This document shows, piece by piece, positions 37,365 to 49,825 of a stretch of 64,000 nucleotides of DNA. The stretch is taken from positions 39,466,175 through 39,530,174 of the forward strand of contig OZ024862.1 of the NCBI GenBank assembly GCA_964017155.1. Reading direction: 5' to 3'. Numbering within the stretch: position 1 is the first letter of the stretch; each line of letters opens with the position of its first letter. The notes under the pieces are model-generated. The model did no database searches. It saw nothing but the letters and a program-made list of their open reading frames with translations, and had not been told where the DNA came from. This stretch comes from Oasisia sp. SBJ-2009. Lineage: Eukaryota > Annelida > Polychaeta > Sabellida > Siboglinidae. The translations under genes and the position numbers were made by a program.

Positions 37365-38035
37365 AAAAGGTCCAGGGGTACACGTCATGCAGTACACACA
37401 TGTACAGCTAGGTCCAGGGGTACACTTAATACAGTATACACATGTACAGCTAGGTCCAGGGGTACACTTAATACAGCATACACATGTACAGCTAGGTCCA
37501 GGGGTACACTTCATGCAGTATACACATGTACAGCTAGGTCCAGGGGTACACTTCATGCAGTATACACATGTACAGCTAGGTCCAGGGGGTACATTTAATA
37601 CAGTACAAACTTGTACAGCTAGGTCCAGTGGGTACACTTCATGCAGTATACACATGTACAGCTAGGTCCAGGGGTACACTTTATGCAGAACACACATGTA
37701 CAGCTAGATCCAAGGATACACTTAATACAGTATACACATGTACAGCTAGGTCCAGGGGGTACATTTAATACAGTACAAACTTGTACAGCTAGGTCCAGTG
37801 GGTACACTTCATACAGTACACACATGTACAGTTGCATCGGGGGTGAGGGGTACACTTCATGCAATATACACATGTACAACTAGGTCGAGGGGTACAGTAC
37901 ATACTTGTACAGCTAGGTCCAGGGGGTACACTTCGTACAGTACACACATGTATAGTTTCATCAGGGGCGTACACTTCATGCAGTATACACATGTACAACT
38001 ATGTCCAGGGGGTACACTTCATACATACAGTACCA
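37365..38035. repeat. 42-bp minisatellite, about 15 copies
   Basis: The unit carries ACACATGTACAGCTAGGTCC and AGGGGTACACTTCATGCAGT. Insertions of one G change the unit to 43 bp in some copies. Open frames on both strands are by-products. Confidence 0.93.
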
Positions 38036-38494
38036 TGCCCTTGCCCATGTTATGATGTACTTTATTTTACAGTAATAAATTGAGTAATACATTACAGTTA
38101 GTTACCTCTAGTCAGCTGGTGTATCACCGTTGGCATACAACAAACAGGACAGGGTGAATTATTAATTACATTTTTGAGTGTCATCACTTGAGTGCGTCAA
38201 AACAGTCCGTAGTTCATTTCACTTTCACACATTTAGATTCTTGCTGTTTGCCAAGGTGAATGAAAATACAGGGCAACAAATGGGAGTGATTGGGCAGATG
38301 AAATGGGTCTGAACCAATTAGAGCTAACTGTAATGCATTACACACACACAAAGACAACCACAAACAACTAGTGTCTGTGTTATGTTGTGTTGTGTTCAGT
38401 TGCCAGGTTGGTCACGCCACTATGTTTGTTTGTTTAAAGGTGGTGGTGTTCAAGCCACAAGTCTGCTGTAATGTATCGATGCTGACATGACACA

Positions 38495-39795
38495 TGGTCA
38501 GGTCATGCAGTATCAATGCAGGCATGGTGTATGCACAGGTCATGCAGTATCAATGCAGGCATGACATGCACAGGTCATGCAGTATCAATGCAGGCATGAC
38601 ATACATAGATAGGTCTTGCAGTATCAATGCAGGCATGGTGTATGCACAGGTCGTGTAGTATCAATGCAGGCATGGTGTATGCACAGGTCATGTAGTATCA
38701 ATGCAGGCATGGTGTATGCACAAGTCGTGGAGTATCAATACAGGCATGGTGTATGCACAGGTCGTGTAGTATCAATACAGGCATGGTGTATGCACAGGTC
38801 ATGTAGTATCAATGCAGGCATGGTGTATGCCCAGGTCGTGGAGTATCAGTACAGGCATGGTGTATGCACAGGTCGTGGAGTATCAATACAGGCATGGTGT
38901 ATGCACAGGGCATGGAATATCAATACAGGCATGGTGTATGCACAGGTCGTGTAGTGTCAATACAGGCATGGTGTATGCACAGGTCGTGTAGTGTCAATAC
39001 AGGCATGGTGTATGCACAGGTCGTGTAGTGTCAATACAGGCATGGTGTATGCACAGGTCGTGTAGTATCAATATAGGCATGGTGTATGCACAGGTCGTGG
39101 AATATCAATGCAGGCATGGTGTATGCACAGGTCGTGGAGTATTAATACAGGCATGGTGTATGAACAGGTCGTGTAGTATCAATGCAGGCATGGTGTATGC
39201 CCAGGTCGTGGAGTATCAGTACAGGCATGGTGTATGCACAGGTCGTGGAGTATCAATACAGGCATGGTGTATGCACAGGTCGTGGAGTATCAATACAGGC
39301 ATGGTGTATGCACAGGTCGTGGAGTATCAATACAGGCATGGTGTATGCACAGGTCGTGGAGTATCAATACAGGCATGGTGTATGCACAGGTCGTGTAGTA
39401 TCAATACAGGCATGGTGTATGCACAGGTCGTGTAGTATCAATACAGGCATGGTGTATGCACAGGTCGTGGAGTATCAATGCAGGCATGGTGTATGCACAG
39501 GTCGTGTAGTATCAATACAGGCATGGTGTATGCACAAGTCGGGTAGTATCGATGCAGGCATGGTGTATGCACAGGTTATTTATGCACAGCCACAGGTCAT
39601 GTAGTATCAATGCAGGCAGAGTATAGACACAGGTCATGTAGTATCAATGCAGGCATGGTGTATGCACAGGTCGGGTAGTATCAATGCAGGCATGGTGTAG
39701 GCACAGGTCATGTAGTATCAATGCAGGCATGGTGTAGGCACAGGTCGTGTAGTATCAATGCAGGCATGGTGTAGGCACAGGTCATGTAGTGTCAG
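38495..39795. repeat. 37-bp minisatellite, about 34 copies, reaching the stop codon of the - strand gene
   Basis: The unit is AGGTCGTGTAGTATCAATAC then AGGCATGGTGTATGCAC. The last copy includes AGGTCATGTAGTGTCAG, which on the minus strand holds the final codons and TGA of the 44874-39782 gene. The array would form most of that gene's 3' UTR if the TTTATT at 38061-38066 (AATAAA on the minus strand) is its polyadenylation signal. Confidence 0.92.
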
Positions 39796-42700
39796 TCTTC
39801 TGCTTACAGAACTCTGTAAATAGTTTGTGTTCCATTTCTGTCATGACTTTGTTCAAAGCATAAATCTGAAAGAAAGAAGAACTAAGTGTATTGTTTGGTG
39901 ACGAGAGCAGTTAGGCAGTAACACACTGTGTTGATGTCATGAGACCACACTTGGCTGATCATCAACAAAGAAAGTAACGGTGTATATTCACATCAGTAAC
40001 AGTATAGTAGTATTCCCATTAACATCTCAATGTACATTTTACTTCCTGCTATTGCAAACATGCATTTCTTGTAATACAGTGTATCATGTTTTGTTATTTC
40101 ACCTAATTATCAAGAGAGTATACATTATATTTGATTGAATTTACATGCTTTGAATAGTTCATACCCTTAAACATATATTTATACGATTTGTCAGTGTACA
40201 ACAACCATTCATGTGTTGAAAATTCTTTAAATAACTACTATTATGATTCATTCTTATGGCTGTAAATACATACAATGTTTGATCTGTATATGCATAGCTG
40301 TGCATGAACTAACTGACCCAATAACCATATCCATTCGGCCCCACTCTCCCCTATGCATCTTATGTGTACCGTTATACCAAAGCAATATTACCCCATGTAC
40401 ATATCTAACTGTACATAAATGTATTAATACAAATACTTGTAGCACTAAGCCTGCTCTATCTCACGGCCTCATACCTGTGATCGTTGCTTTTTTTTAGCTT
40501 CAATCTGTAGTGTTTTTTGGTAGGTTTTCTCTCGTTTCCGTTGCATTTCTTTGTCTTTTTCTGCTTTCCTTTTCTGAATCATGTCGATGGCGTCAAGGTG
40601 AGCTCTGAGTGCGCGCTGGGCCCGGATGTCTGTCATGCTGGCCACATACTCATAATGGCGGGCCACCTCTACAACAACGTACAACAACACTGACATGTCA
40701 GCTCTCTGGGGCATTGTGACTCTTAGTGCTGCAACAACTCGTCAGCTATGACACGTCAGCAGTGTGTCACATAGAACAATGATGTCAGCAGTGTGTCACA
40801 TAGAACAATGATATGCCAGCTGTGTGTCACATAGAACAATGATATGTCAGCAGTGTGTCACATAGAACAATGATATGTCAGCAGTGTGTCACATAGAACA
40901 ATGATATGTCAGCAGTGTGTCACATAGAACAATGATATGTCAGCTGTGTGTCACATAGAACAATGATGTCAGCAGTGTGTCACATAGAACAATGATATGT
41001 CAGCTGTGTGTCACATAGAACAATGATATGTCAGCAGTGTGTCACATAGAACAATGATATGTCAGCTGTGTGTCACATAGAACAATGATATGTCAGCAGT
41101 GTGTCACATAGAACAATGATATGCCAGCTGTGTGTCACATAGAACAATGATGTCAGCAGTGTGTCACATAGAACAATGATATGTCAGCAGTGTGTCACAT
41201 AGAACAATGATATGCCAGCTGTGTGTGACATAGAACAATGATATGTCAGCTGTGTGTCACATAGAACAATGATGTGCCAGCTGTGTGTGACATAGAACAA
41301 TGATATGTCAGCTGTGTGTCACATAGAACAATGATATGCCAGCTGTGTGTCACATACAACACTGACATGTCAGCTGTGTGTCACATAGAACAATGATATG
41401 CCAGCTGTCTGTCACATACAACACTGACATGTCAGCTGTCTGTCATATTCAACACTGACATGTCAGCTGTCTGTCATATACAACACTGACATGTCAACTG
41501 TGTGTCATATACAACACTGACATGTCAGTTGTGTGTCATATACAACACTGACATGTCAACTGTGTGTCATATACAACACTGACATGTCAACTGTGTTTCA
41601 TATACAACACTGAGATGTCAGCTGTTTGTCATATACAACACTGACATGTCAGCTGTTTGTCATATTCAACACTGACATGTCAGCTGTCTGTCATATACAA
41701 CACTGACATGTCAGCTGTTTGTCATATTCAACACTGACATGTCAGCTGTCTGTCATATACAACACTGACATGTCAGCTGTTTGTCATATTCAACACTGAC
41801 ATGTCAGCTGTCTGTCATATACAACACTGACATGTCAGCTGTTTGTCATATTCAACACTGACATGTCAGCTGTCTGTCATATACACACTGACATGTCAGC
41901 TGTTTGTCATATACAACACTGACATGTCAACTGTTTGTCATATACTACACTGACATGTCAACTGTGTTTCATATACAACACTGACATGTCAGCTGTTTGT
42001 CATATTCAACACTGACATGTCAACTGTGTTTCATATACAACACTGACATGTCAGCTGTTTGTCATATTCAACACTGACATGTCAGCTGTTTGTCATATAC
42101 AACACTGACATGTCAACTGTGTGTCACATACAATACTGACACGTCAGCTGTGTGTCATATACAACACTGACATGTCAGCTGTTTGTCATATTCAACACTG
42201 ACATGTCAGCTGTTTGTCATATACAACACTGACATGTCAACTGTGTGTCACATACAATACTGACACGTCAGCTGTGTGTCATATTCAACACTGACATGTC
42301 AGCTGTCTGTCATATACAACACTAAGATGTCAGCTGTCTGTCACATAGAACACTGAGACATCAGATGTGTGTTACATACAATATTGAGATGTCAGCTGTG
42401 TGTCATACGACATTGCGACATCAGCTGTGTGTCACTTACAAGACTGAGATGTCAGCTTTGTGTCACATAGAACACTGAGATGTCAGCTGTATATTGCAAC
42501 TTATTTTTATTTGCTTTTGTCAGTACAGTTCACTTGAAACTGTCTCACTGAACTGACAAGAGTCTCTGTGCTGACAGTCAACAAGCAGTAGTAAGCGTTG
42601 TACAAACCTGGGGTTGGGGTACACGGTGGTGCTCCAGGAAAGGTCATTCCCAGCTGGTTCTGATTTAAAGTCTGCGCTTCCGACCAAAACACCTTGGTCA

Positions 42701-44874
42701 CCTTGGGTTTACTTTCTCCACACTGCCGCGTCATTGACTTACGTGGTGGACTCATACCATTGTGCCTGTTTTTTGTTGACAGCACCGACATGGATGTTAT
42801 GGCACATACGTCCGGGCCAAGGACACCAGATGTCTGACACAGTTTCGCGAGTAACGCGGGAGAACTCGATGACATAGACTGGTCCACGCCACATGTTGCT
42901 GCGTCTCTTAGTCTGACAACACTTTTGTTTTGTACCCATGACACGGTTGGTTTTAAGCTGTCTTCTGACAGCGGTTTTATGAGAGGCAGTTGAACGTTGC
43001 CTTGTGTTGCGTCGACAGTGTCAGCCTCGGGGTGGACAGAAGGGTGGTCCTGCACCCCGTCTGGCTGGGAACTCCCACTTCTCTTCTTCTGACTCTCCTT
43101 CGAAGAAATCCTCTCGGACACTTTCACTTTCACTTTGTTTCTTCTCGTTCTCTTGTTTCGCAGCCTCATTGTGTAATCTGTAAAACAGTGAAGGTGATTT
43201 TATTACAATGACAACTTTTTTGTTTTTATTTCTAGGTGGCAGTACAGCAGTGCTGTTTCCAAATTAAAAACCATCAAAACTATCACTAACACAATGTTTA
43301 CAGAACTGAGAAATTAACACTGTTTTGCTTTGAGACTTTTTCTTACCAAAATTCATATTTAGGACAAATTTGCACCAACATTTTATTACGTATCCAGGTA
43401 AATGTAATTCAATTCAATAGGATTTATTAAAACAACATTCAACAAACATTACAATTTAAAATCATGTGAACATACTGTACGTATAATGTTGTTTGAAGGG
43501 AATACACAAACAAGTTAAAAACTTGTAGTAGTATGTATCCCCAAACACAATATTTGTGGTCACAACTGTAATATTTATAAGAAATCATTAGATATGTAAA
43601 TATTGCAATATTTACACGAATAAGAAAGAAAACAATATAAACAGAACTAGTGATACAAACCCTAGTTTATTAGTCACATTACTATGATTAATGTAAAATA
43701 AATGGATGCATACAAGGAATTAAACATAGAGTACAGATTCATTAGTAATCAGAATCAGTTTCAATGAAAGTTGCAATTATATATAATCATTCATGAGTAT
43801 TGTCTTGCACTTCTATCTGAAAGACCTTATTGTTTTATGTTAGTTAGTTCAACAAGCAAGGAATAAAGTGTGATAACATCATAGTGTTATAAACTTTCCT
43901 CATATGAGCCTGTCAAACGTTTTACTGTTAGCACTCTACAAAACAATGACATATATAGAAACAATGCGCATCATACCAATTGCATTCGTCTTGGTCCTCT
44001 GTGAGAATAAATTATTTATAAGTAATAATTCATAATGATGAGTACTGTTAAAGATTACTGATTTCAGTCTGTCTTTAAGTGATTCAGGACATACTGAACT
44101 TAAATTGTAATGCTTGTTGAATATTGTTTGAATAAATCATGCTGAATTGAATAATCATATGTTGCCAGATATGAAATACATGTTGGAAAGAAAAGACATA
44201 TTTTATACCAAATTTTGCAAAGAGCAAATCCAAACATAAGAATACATTCCTACTTAGGATTGCCGAAACATTGTTCATCCTATCTGAATCAATAAAAAAC
44301 CAAGTCTATAAACTCATTTAGAAATAGTTTGGATAAATGCTGGGCAACCCAGATAATATTGTAACTATGAATCACTGCCAAATGCTTAATATGATTTGAT
44401 CATTGAGGAATCAGTTCGATGCTGAGGTATATAATAATTAACTTAAATTAACATCTCACCTTCATTGGTGACATCTACTCCTGAGTCACTGTTCAATCTG
44501 ATGTCATCAATCACTGCATTTGTGTTATTATTTTGTTCATAGTCTTCCCATGTTGCTGAGTCATTTACACTGTTGTGGCTTGAATCGACTTCACTGCCTG
44601 CATCTTTTGAATGAGCATAATCAGCATGTTTGATGATATCTGCATGACTCCAAGTCTGCCCTGGGTGGATTGCTGATGCAGAAGCTGTTGTGTGTTTCCT
44701 TAGAGGCCATACTGGGGACACATGACTTGCGCTGAATTGGTTCAGCTGAATATCTCTGGTTGCAAGACTGCGTAAGTTGCAACAAGTCTGAGCATAATCA
44801 TGTGCAGGTCGAACATTTGTCGCAACCTTTGAACCATTTAAACAAAAGTCCAGTAAACAACTGTTGATTGCCAT
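39782..44874 (-). CDS. Unrecognised protein with Lys/Glu-rich coiled-coil C-terminus, 4 exons
   Basis: In transcript order the exons are 44874-44460, 43177-42608, 40668-40475 and 39865-39782. All have GT/AG borders on the minus strand and the phases join (1,1,0). The total is 1263 nt, giving 420 aa. I do not recognise the family. The first exon encodes a mixed-composition N-terminus from MAINSCLLDFCLNGSK with an acidic, Asn/Ser-rich end. The second starts with a basic run (MRLRNKRTRRNKVKVKV) and is Ser/Pro-rich and probably disordered. The third encodes ARHYEYVASMTDIRAQRALR and a long charged helix (KRKAEKDKEMQRKREKTYQK). The last reads YALNKVMTEMEHKLFTEF and ends CKQKTDTT. Such a C-terminus is common in ciliary or cytoskeletal proteins, but that is only a guess. 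The start is the first in-frame ATG; an upstream 5' exon cannot be excluded. It is head-to-head with NIP7, 906 bp apart. Confidence 0.75.
40735..42490. repeat. 31-bp minisatellite, about 56 copies, two subfamilies, in intron 2 of the - strand gene
   Basis: The left part uses ACATAGAACAATGATATGTC then AGCTGTGTGTC; the right part uses ATATACAACACTGACATGTC then AGCTGTCTGTC. The flank of the exon 3 acceptor (40680-40702, ACAACAACACTGACATGTC) matches the right-hand unit, so the array seems to have grown from intron sequence next to that splice site. Confidence 0.94.
43178..44459. other. Intron 1 of the - strand gene
   Basis: The intron is AT-rich. AATTCAATTCAATAGGATTT at about 43407 looks like the reversed 3' tail of a LINE-type element, but no reverse transcriptase frame can be read. 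Confidence 0.4.
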
Positions 44875-45780
44875 AATATTGAAGTTAAACCATTACTTAC
44901 ACATCGATTGATCGAAATGTTAAAGCTGCCACAACATCATTGTAACTTTAAAATAATATTCAATTAAAAAACCATGTTCTGTGTTTATTAATTATGTTTT
45001 AACCATATAGTCATGCAGTTTCAAGTTTTCAATCACAAGTATTACCTTTTATACCTACATCAAACAACGTAGCTTACTGGACCAGTGTTACAATGACGAA
45101 GTCAAGCACTGCAAGATTTCACTTGGCCTTACACCTGCTTCCTGACTAGTCTATGACTTGGTTAGAGAGCCGATTGTCTAGATTACAGCTGGTTCTGCCC
45201 GCTCTCGATCGGGTGTGTAACCAGCGTTTCAAACTGTCCATGATGCCTTATTATCATCCCAAACAACTGGAATGTGATGAAAACATAATGCTAGTCCAGT
45301 ATTGTCACAAAAACGACAGTTTTTGTTACGACGTATCTGCTGATGTCAAATAGCGATATGTAACGTAACCGGCAGATCGTCTTCTCTTGTAGGTGTAGCG
45401 TTACGTTACTATGACAACGGACGCCATGCAGTCTCAAGTTGCTCGTTTTACTCCCGTGTTTTTGTCTACACGGAAACTGCCATAATATGTATATTTGTTA
45501 TATTGGTGTGAATTCGTCTCAATCTCTCTAACACGAAATGTGTAACGATGCACAAACACGAATCGCGATAAATTGCAAGTATTTGTAGTCAACTGCAACA
45601 TAAAATTGCCATCTGTCGGAGTAATAATTAAATTATTTCTAAAATATCCGACAGAGGGCGGCACAGCGGTAACGACGTGAACGAACCACGAGAAATGCGT
45701 GTATACTGATGCACAATAATTAAGCGTGCTGTAACTATATTTCGTTTTTTTTCTCTAAATATTGATATATAACGTACAAC
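44875..45780. promoter_or_regulatory. Probable bidirectional promoter between the - strand gene and NIP7
   Basis: The two start codons face away from each other across 906 bp. CpG is enriched at about 45140-45770 relative to neighbouring introns. No clear TATA box was seen on either side. Shared regulation is an inference from layout only. Confidence 0.5.
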
Positions 45781-48700
45781 ATGCGTCCACTTACCGCAGA
45801 AGAAACGAAGCTGTTATTTGAAAAACTTTCGAAATAGTAAGCTATTTTGTGTATATCTGTTATTATCGCTCAGCACATGCATGGCCCACACTGGCCACGG
45901 CACATGCAACACAGACCCACAGTACAGTAGTCTCGCTCAACCTACTCCCGTTCGGCTACGCAATTTGGCGTTAAAATATTCTGGTAAAACATTTAAGCTT
46001 ATAAGAAATAAATATAATAAAAGTACAAGTAAAACATATGAATAGCTAAATCATTGATTTAGTTTTACCTCCTGTAGTTCAGTTCCGTACAACAAACTTA
46101 CAAATTTATATTATTTATCAATATAGTCAAGAAATAAAATATATAGAATACCAGAATAGCAGTTGCAAAAAGTATAACTGCCATTGTAGGGAATTGAACC
46201 CGGGCCATCAGCGTGACAGGCGGAATGCTAACCAATACACTACCCATAACGCTTATGACATTATCCATGCCTCGTCATTGTTAGGACAGAATAGTATTTA
46301 TGTGGGACAATGCTCCTTGTATATATGGAATCGTGACTCGTTTGCTGTAAGTGACAACGCATATATGTGTTTGTAAAAGAGCTTTGTATTAAGCCAAACA
46401 TATATACACATAATAACACAATCCACATAATTCATAAAAATCCAGATACAATGTAAATGTTGTGTATTATGCCAAATAATTATAATACCAAAGTAAACCT
46501 AAACAGCAAAGGTGGGTGAAACCAACCACCCGGCCAGCATGGCCCAGCGCCCACCTCAATTTTGTAAAACAGAACTGATAAATTGCACTTCGTTCGAGTC
46601 GCATTCTTTCGGATTCTTGTAGCAGGCATCCCCACTGATGTCGACTTTAGCCAACGCTTATCCAAGAGGCCTGTAAACAAATGTCCCTGGATGCGGGGCT
46701 GGATGATAGCGGGCCCGTGATTGACTTAGAGCTGTGAGCGCAGGCGCAGTGCACACTCGCTAACTGTAAACAAGCGTACTCGATCGCTTCGCTGCTAGCA
46801 AACATTGCTAAATACTTGGATTATGTTTTAATACTTTCAGTAAATCATTAGCATGATATATCTTAAAAAAACGAACATGACTTGGGAGTTTATTTCGAAA
46901 GTATCAAATGGAGAAATAGAAGCAAAATGGCCGATTTTGGAGTGACAACCTACTTGAATGTGTGCTTACGTGACCGTGAACTTCAAGTGTGTTTTTCTCT
47001 GTTTGAAACTTTCTGCCACAGTCTCCAATAACTTTGGCTGTGTCACCCCTGTGTGTGAGATAGGTTCGTGAAATTTAAACCATTGTTAAGCTTAATATAT
47101 CTTCTTTCCAAAGATGTGATTAACATCACATATATTATTTTATATAGACTCTTTTTAACGAGTCGGATGAATCGACCTAATGCATAATTATGTAGCCAGT
47201 GTTTGTTCACTGTGCCCATTTTACTGTTGAAAGTACCCTTTTTAGGACATTACCCCATGGTGTTAATTCTTTTTTAAAAATTGCCTTGGGCAGCAGGTAG
47301 TGTCATAATTTAACTCGGTTGAATTTGTGACATTTATAGATTCCAAAACAATTACTTTGCTTCAGCATTGGAGAAAACATCAAGCTGCTGATAGACAGGC
47401 CTGACAGCACATTCTGCTTCCGACTGCATCGGGACCGCGTCTATTACCTCAGGTCTGTGGCTGCATCAGTTTACTTAATCCAACATGGGGAAACACAATT
47501 CAGTTGTTTGGGTCTATGTAAATAAAAACTAATCATTTTCAGCACTAATAAAAAATACTGTGCAGCAGTAGTTTATATATTACTTAGTAAAACCTTGTTG
47601 AAGACACAAATGTAAATAAAATGTATATGTATGAAGTGCGCCATACTCACAGAAAGACTTTGTACAACTTTAGTCTGCATACAACTTAAAAAGTATGGTC
47701 TTCTTAACATGGCCCCTTATGCATATTTGGTCGGTGTATGCTGCTATTACTGTTAGGATATATTATATATATATATATACATATGTATATATATATATAT
47801 ACATATATATATAATAATAATAAGAAGAAGAAATCATTAATCTATAAAAATAGACTTCATTGTTCAGTTGTATTTATGCAGGAATCAGCAATAGCATTTA
47901 ATTGATGCTGGCATTATACAAATAATTATTAATGCAGGTATTTGATAATTGTTGTGGAATTTGCAATCAAAATGTTTTCAGACAGCACATGGCCACTGAC
48001 AGATAGAGTCCAGTTATGTATCATTTCACACATGCACGCACGCACGCACGCAGTTTCACTGTTGCATCTCAATGGTTGACATTAAATTCACTTGCAGTTG
48101 CTTTGTTTATATGTTTCAGTGAGACGTTGATGAAGTATGCGTCCTGTGTGGGAAAGGATGAACTCATTAGTTTTGGTACTTGTTTTGGAAAATTTACGAA
48201 GACCCAGAAATTTCGGCTGCACATAACCGCACTGGATTTCTTGGCACCATATGCAAAGGTAACCTAAATTCTCAGAAAAGTTGTTCCCCTTTTGGCAATT
48301 GGGCATGCAAGTGATTCTTGTTTCCAGTCAGGTTTCAGGCAATACTTAACGAGACCAAACAACTGATCCCCACATTGATATCCATAGGCGTATTCAAAGT
48401 CAAAATGACTGCAATACACAAACAACTTGAAAATAATAACGTAACTGTACAACAGTTCCCACCTTCTAGATGAGTGTTTGTTGGGTTGAAATCTGTAAAA
48501 CTGAAACAGGTTTCTGCTGTGGCAGTTATGCCCATATGTGAAAGAATACAGTCAAGTTGTTGGGGACCAGATCATGCTGGAATAACATACAAAAAAGTAC
48601 TGAATTATTTCAGGGAAAAAAATGAAAATGCCGGAATAACATAAAAACAGTGGCGGTACATCAGACTTACTTACATCCCCCATTGTTTATTAACTATTTC

Positions 48701-49825
48701 TGTGCTACGATCCTCAGATTCTGTGATCACTGAATTCTGCATTGCTAGTGATTTGACAGCGTCACTTCAACTCAGTATTTTGGCTGTGATATTGATAACA
48801 TTTTAGCGATAGGAAAATTATGCATATTCTGAAAATTGTTTACTTAGCAAGTAATGTATTTAAATTTCATAACTGTAAACGTGACAAATAGGTCATTCAC
48901 AATTTGCATATTGTCATAATGACTGAATATACTGCTGCTAGTACTTTCAGGTTTGCCTCCGTTGGTAATGTTTTCAAAGATTTTTTTTATGTTTTGAAAA
49001 AATGTTGGACAAACAAGTACTGAATTATTTCAGAAAAATATTACAATTGATTAAAATTTATTGATTACAGTACTGATCTTTAAAATCAATAAGTCATTTG
49101 TGGAATCCTGTCAATGCATGAACTAACCAAGACATGTTGATGGCAGTACAAGATCTGGGTGAAGTCGAGTGCTGAGCAACAGTTTCTCTACGGCCACCAC
49201 ATCATGAAGTCAGGACTTGGCCGTATCACAGAGGGCACGACCCAGTACCAAGGAGTCGTGGTGTACTCCATGAGCGACCTGCCACTGGTGAGTATTCTCA
49301 TGTACAGTGCTGTGAGAATCATTTCATGGTGGACGCTCACATTTTATTCCTTGTTTTCAGCTGTGCTTTGGCGGCTTATGTTCCAGCCATGTGTTGTAAT
49401 GTATGAGAAAGTAATGAGTGACACTGAGATCAGTTAAATGACACATTATTTTATATCGTGTAATGTTCACAATAGTGTTTTAGCAAACTGCTTGCAGTGT
49501 GCTAGAAACCTAGTTTATTAAGATAACTCTGAAATGTCACACAGAGAGCGTGAAAGTAAAGAACCTGCCTCAGGTAACACGGTTTTGTACATAACAAATA
49601 CATGCTAAAATATTTGTATTCTTGTACGTGTACCATCGCTCACATAACAAACTGTTTATCATTTACAACTACAAGATATCAACGTCTTAACTGCATTGTT
49701 TGCAGGGGTTTGGCGTCGCAGCAAAGTCAACTCAAGAGTGCCGGCAAGCAGACCCCATGACCATCGTGTGTTTCCACCAAGCCGATATTGGCGAGTTCAT
49801 ACGTAGCGAGGACACGCTCACGTAG
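45781..49825 (+). CDS. NIP7: NIP7, 60S ribosome subunit biogenesis protein, 5 exons, complete
   Basis: Exons are 45781-45836, 47366-47452, 48120-48258, 49147-49287 and 49706-49825. The total is 543 nt, giving 180 aa, exactly the length of the human protein. It opens [20 protein letters not shown], as in NIP7 orthologues. The N-terminal part is the NIP7-type (UPF0113) pre-PUA domain with [20 protein letters not shown] and [20 protein letters not shown]. The C-terminal PUA domain includes [39 protein letters not shown] and [19 protein letters not shown]. It is a nucleolar/nuclear factor needed for pre-rRNA processing and 60S assembly. The acceptors of exons 4 and 5 (GGCAG, TTGCAG) were placed by phase and homology. 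A canonical AATAAA lies at 49901-49906. Confidence 0.98.
46180..46250 (-). pseudogene. tRNA-Asp(GTC)-like sequence in NIP7 intron 1
   Basis: On the minus strand the order is A box TAGTGTATTGGTTAGCATT, anticodon loop CCGCCTGTCACGC (anticodon GTC) and B box GGGTTCAATTCCC. This is the arrangement of tRNA-Asp. The acceptor and T stems pair poorly, so it is more likely a pseudogene or the head of a tRNA-derived SINE than a working tRNA. Confidence 0.7.
46260..47365. other. NIP7 intron 1 remainder
   Basis: No further gene is seen. Short frames at 46480-46680 (minus strand) have no recognisable domain. Confidence 0.5.

Noticed and set aside
37297..39604. Several long frames on both strands
   Set aside because: They are by-products of the 42-bp and 37-bp arrays.
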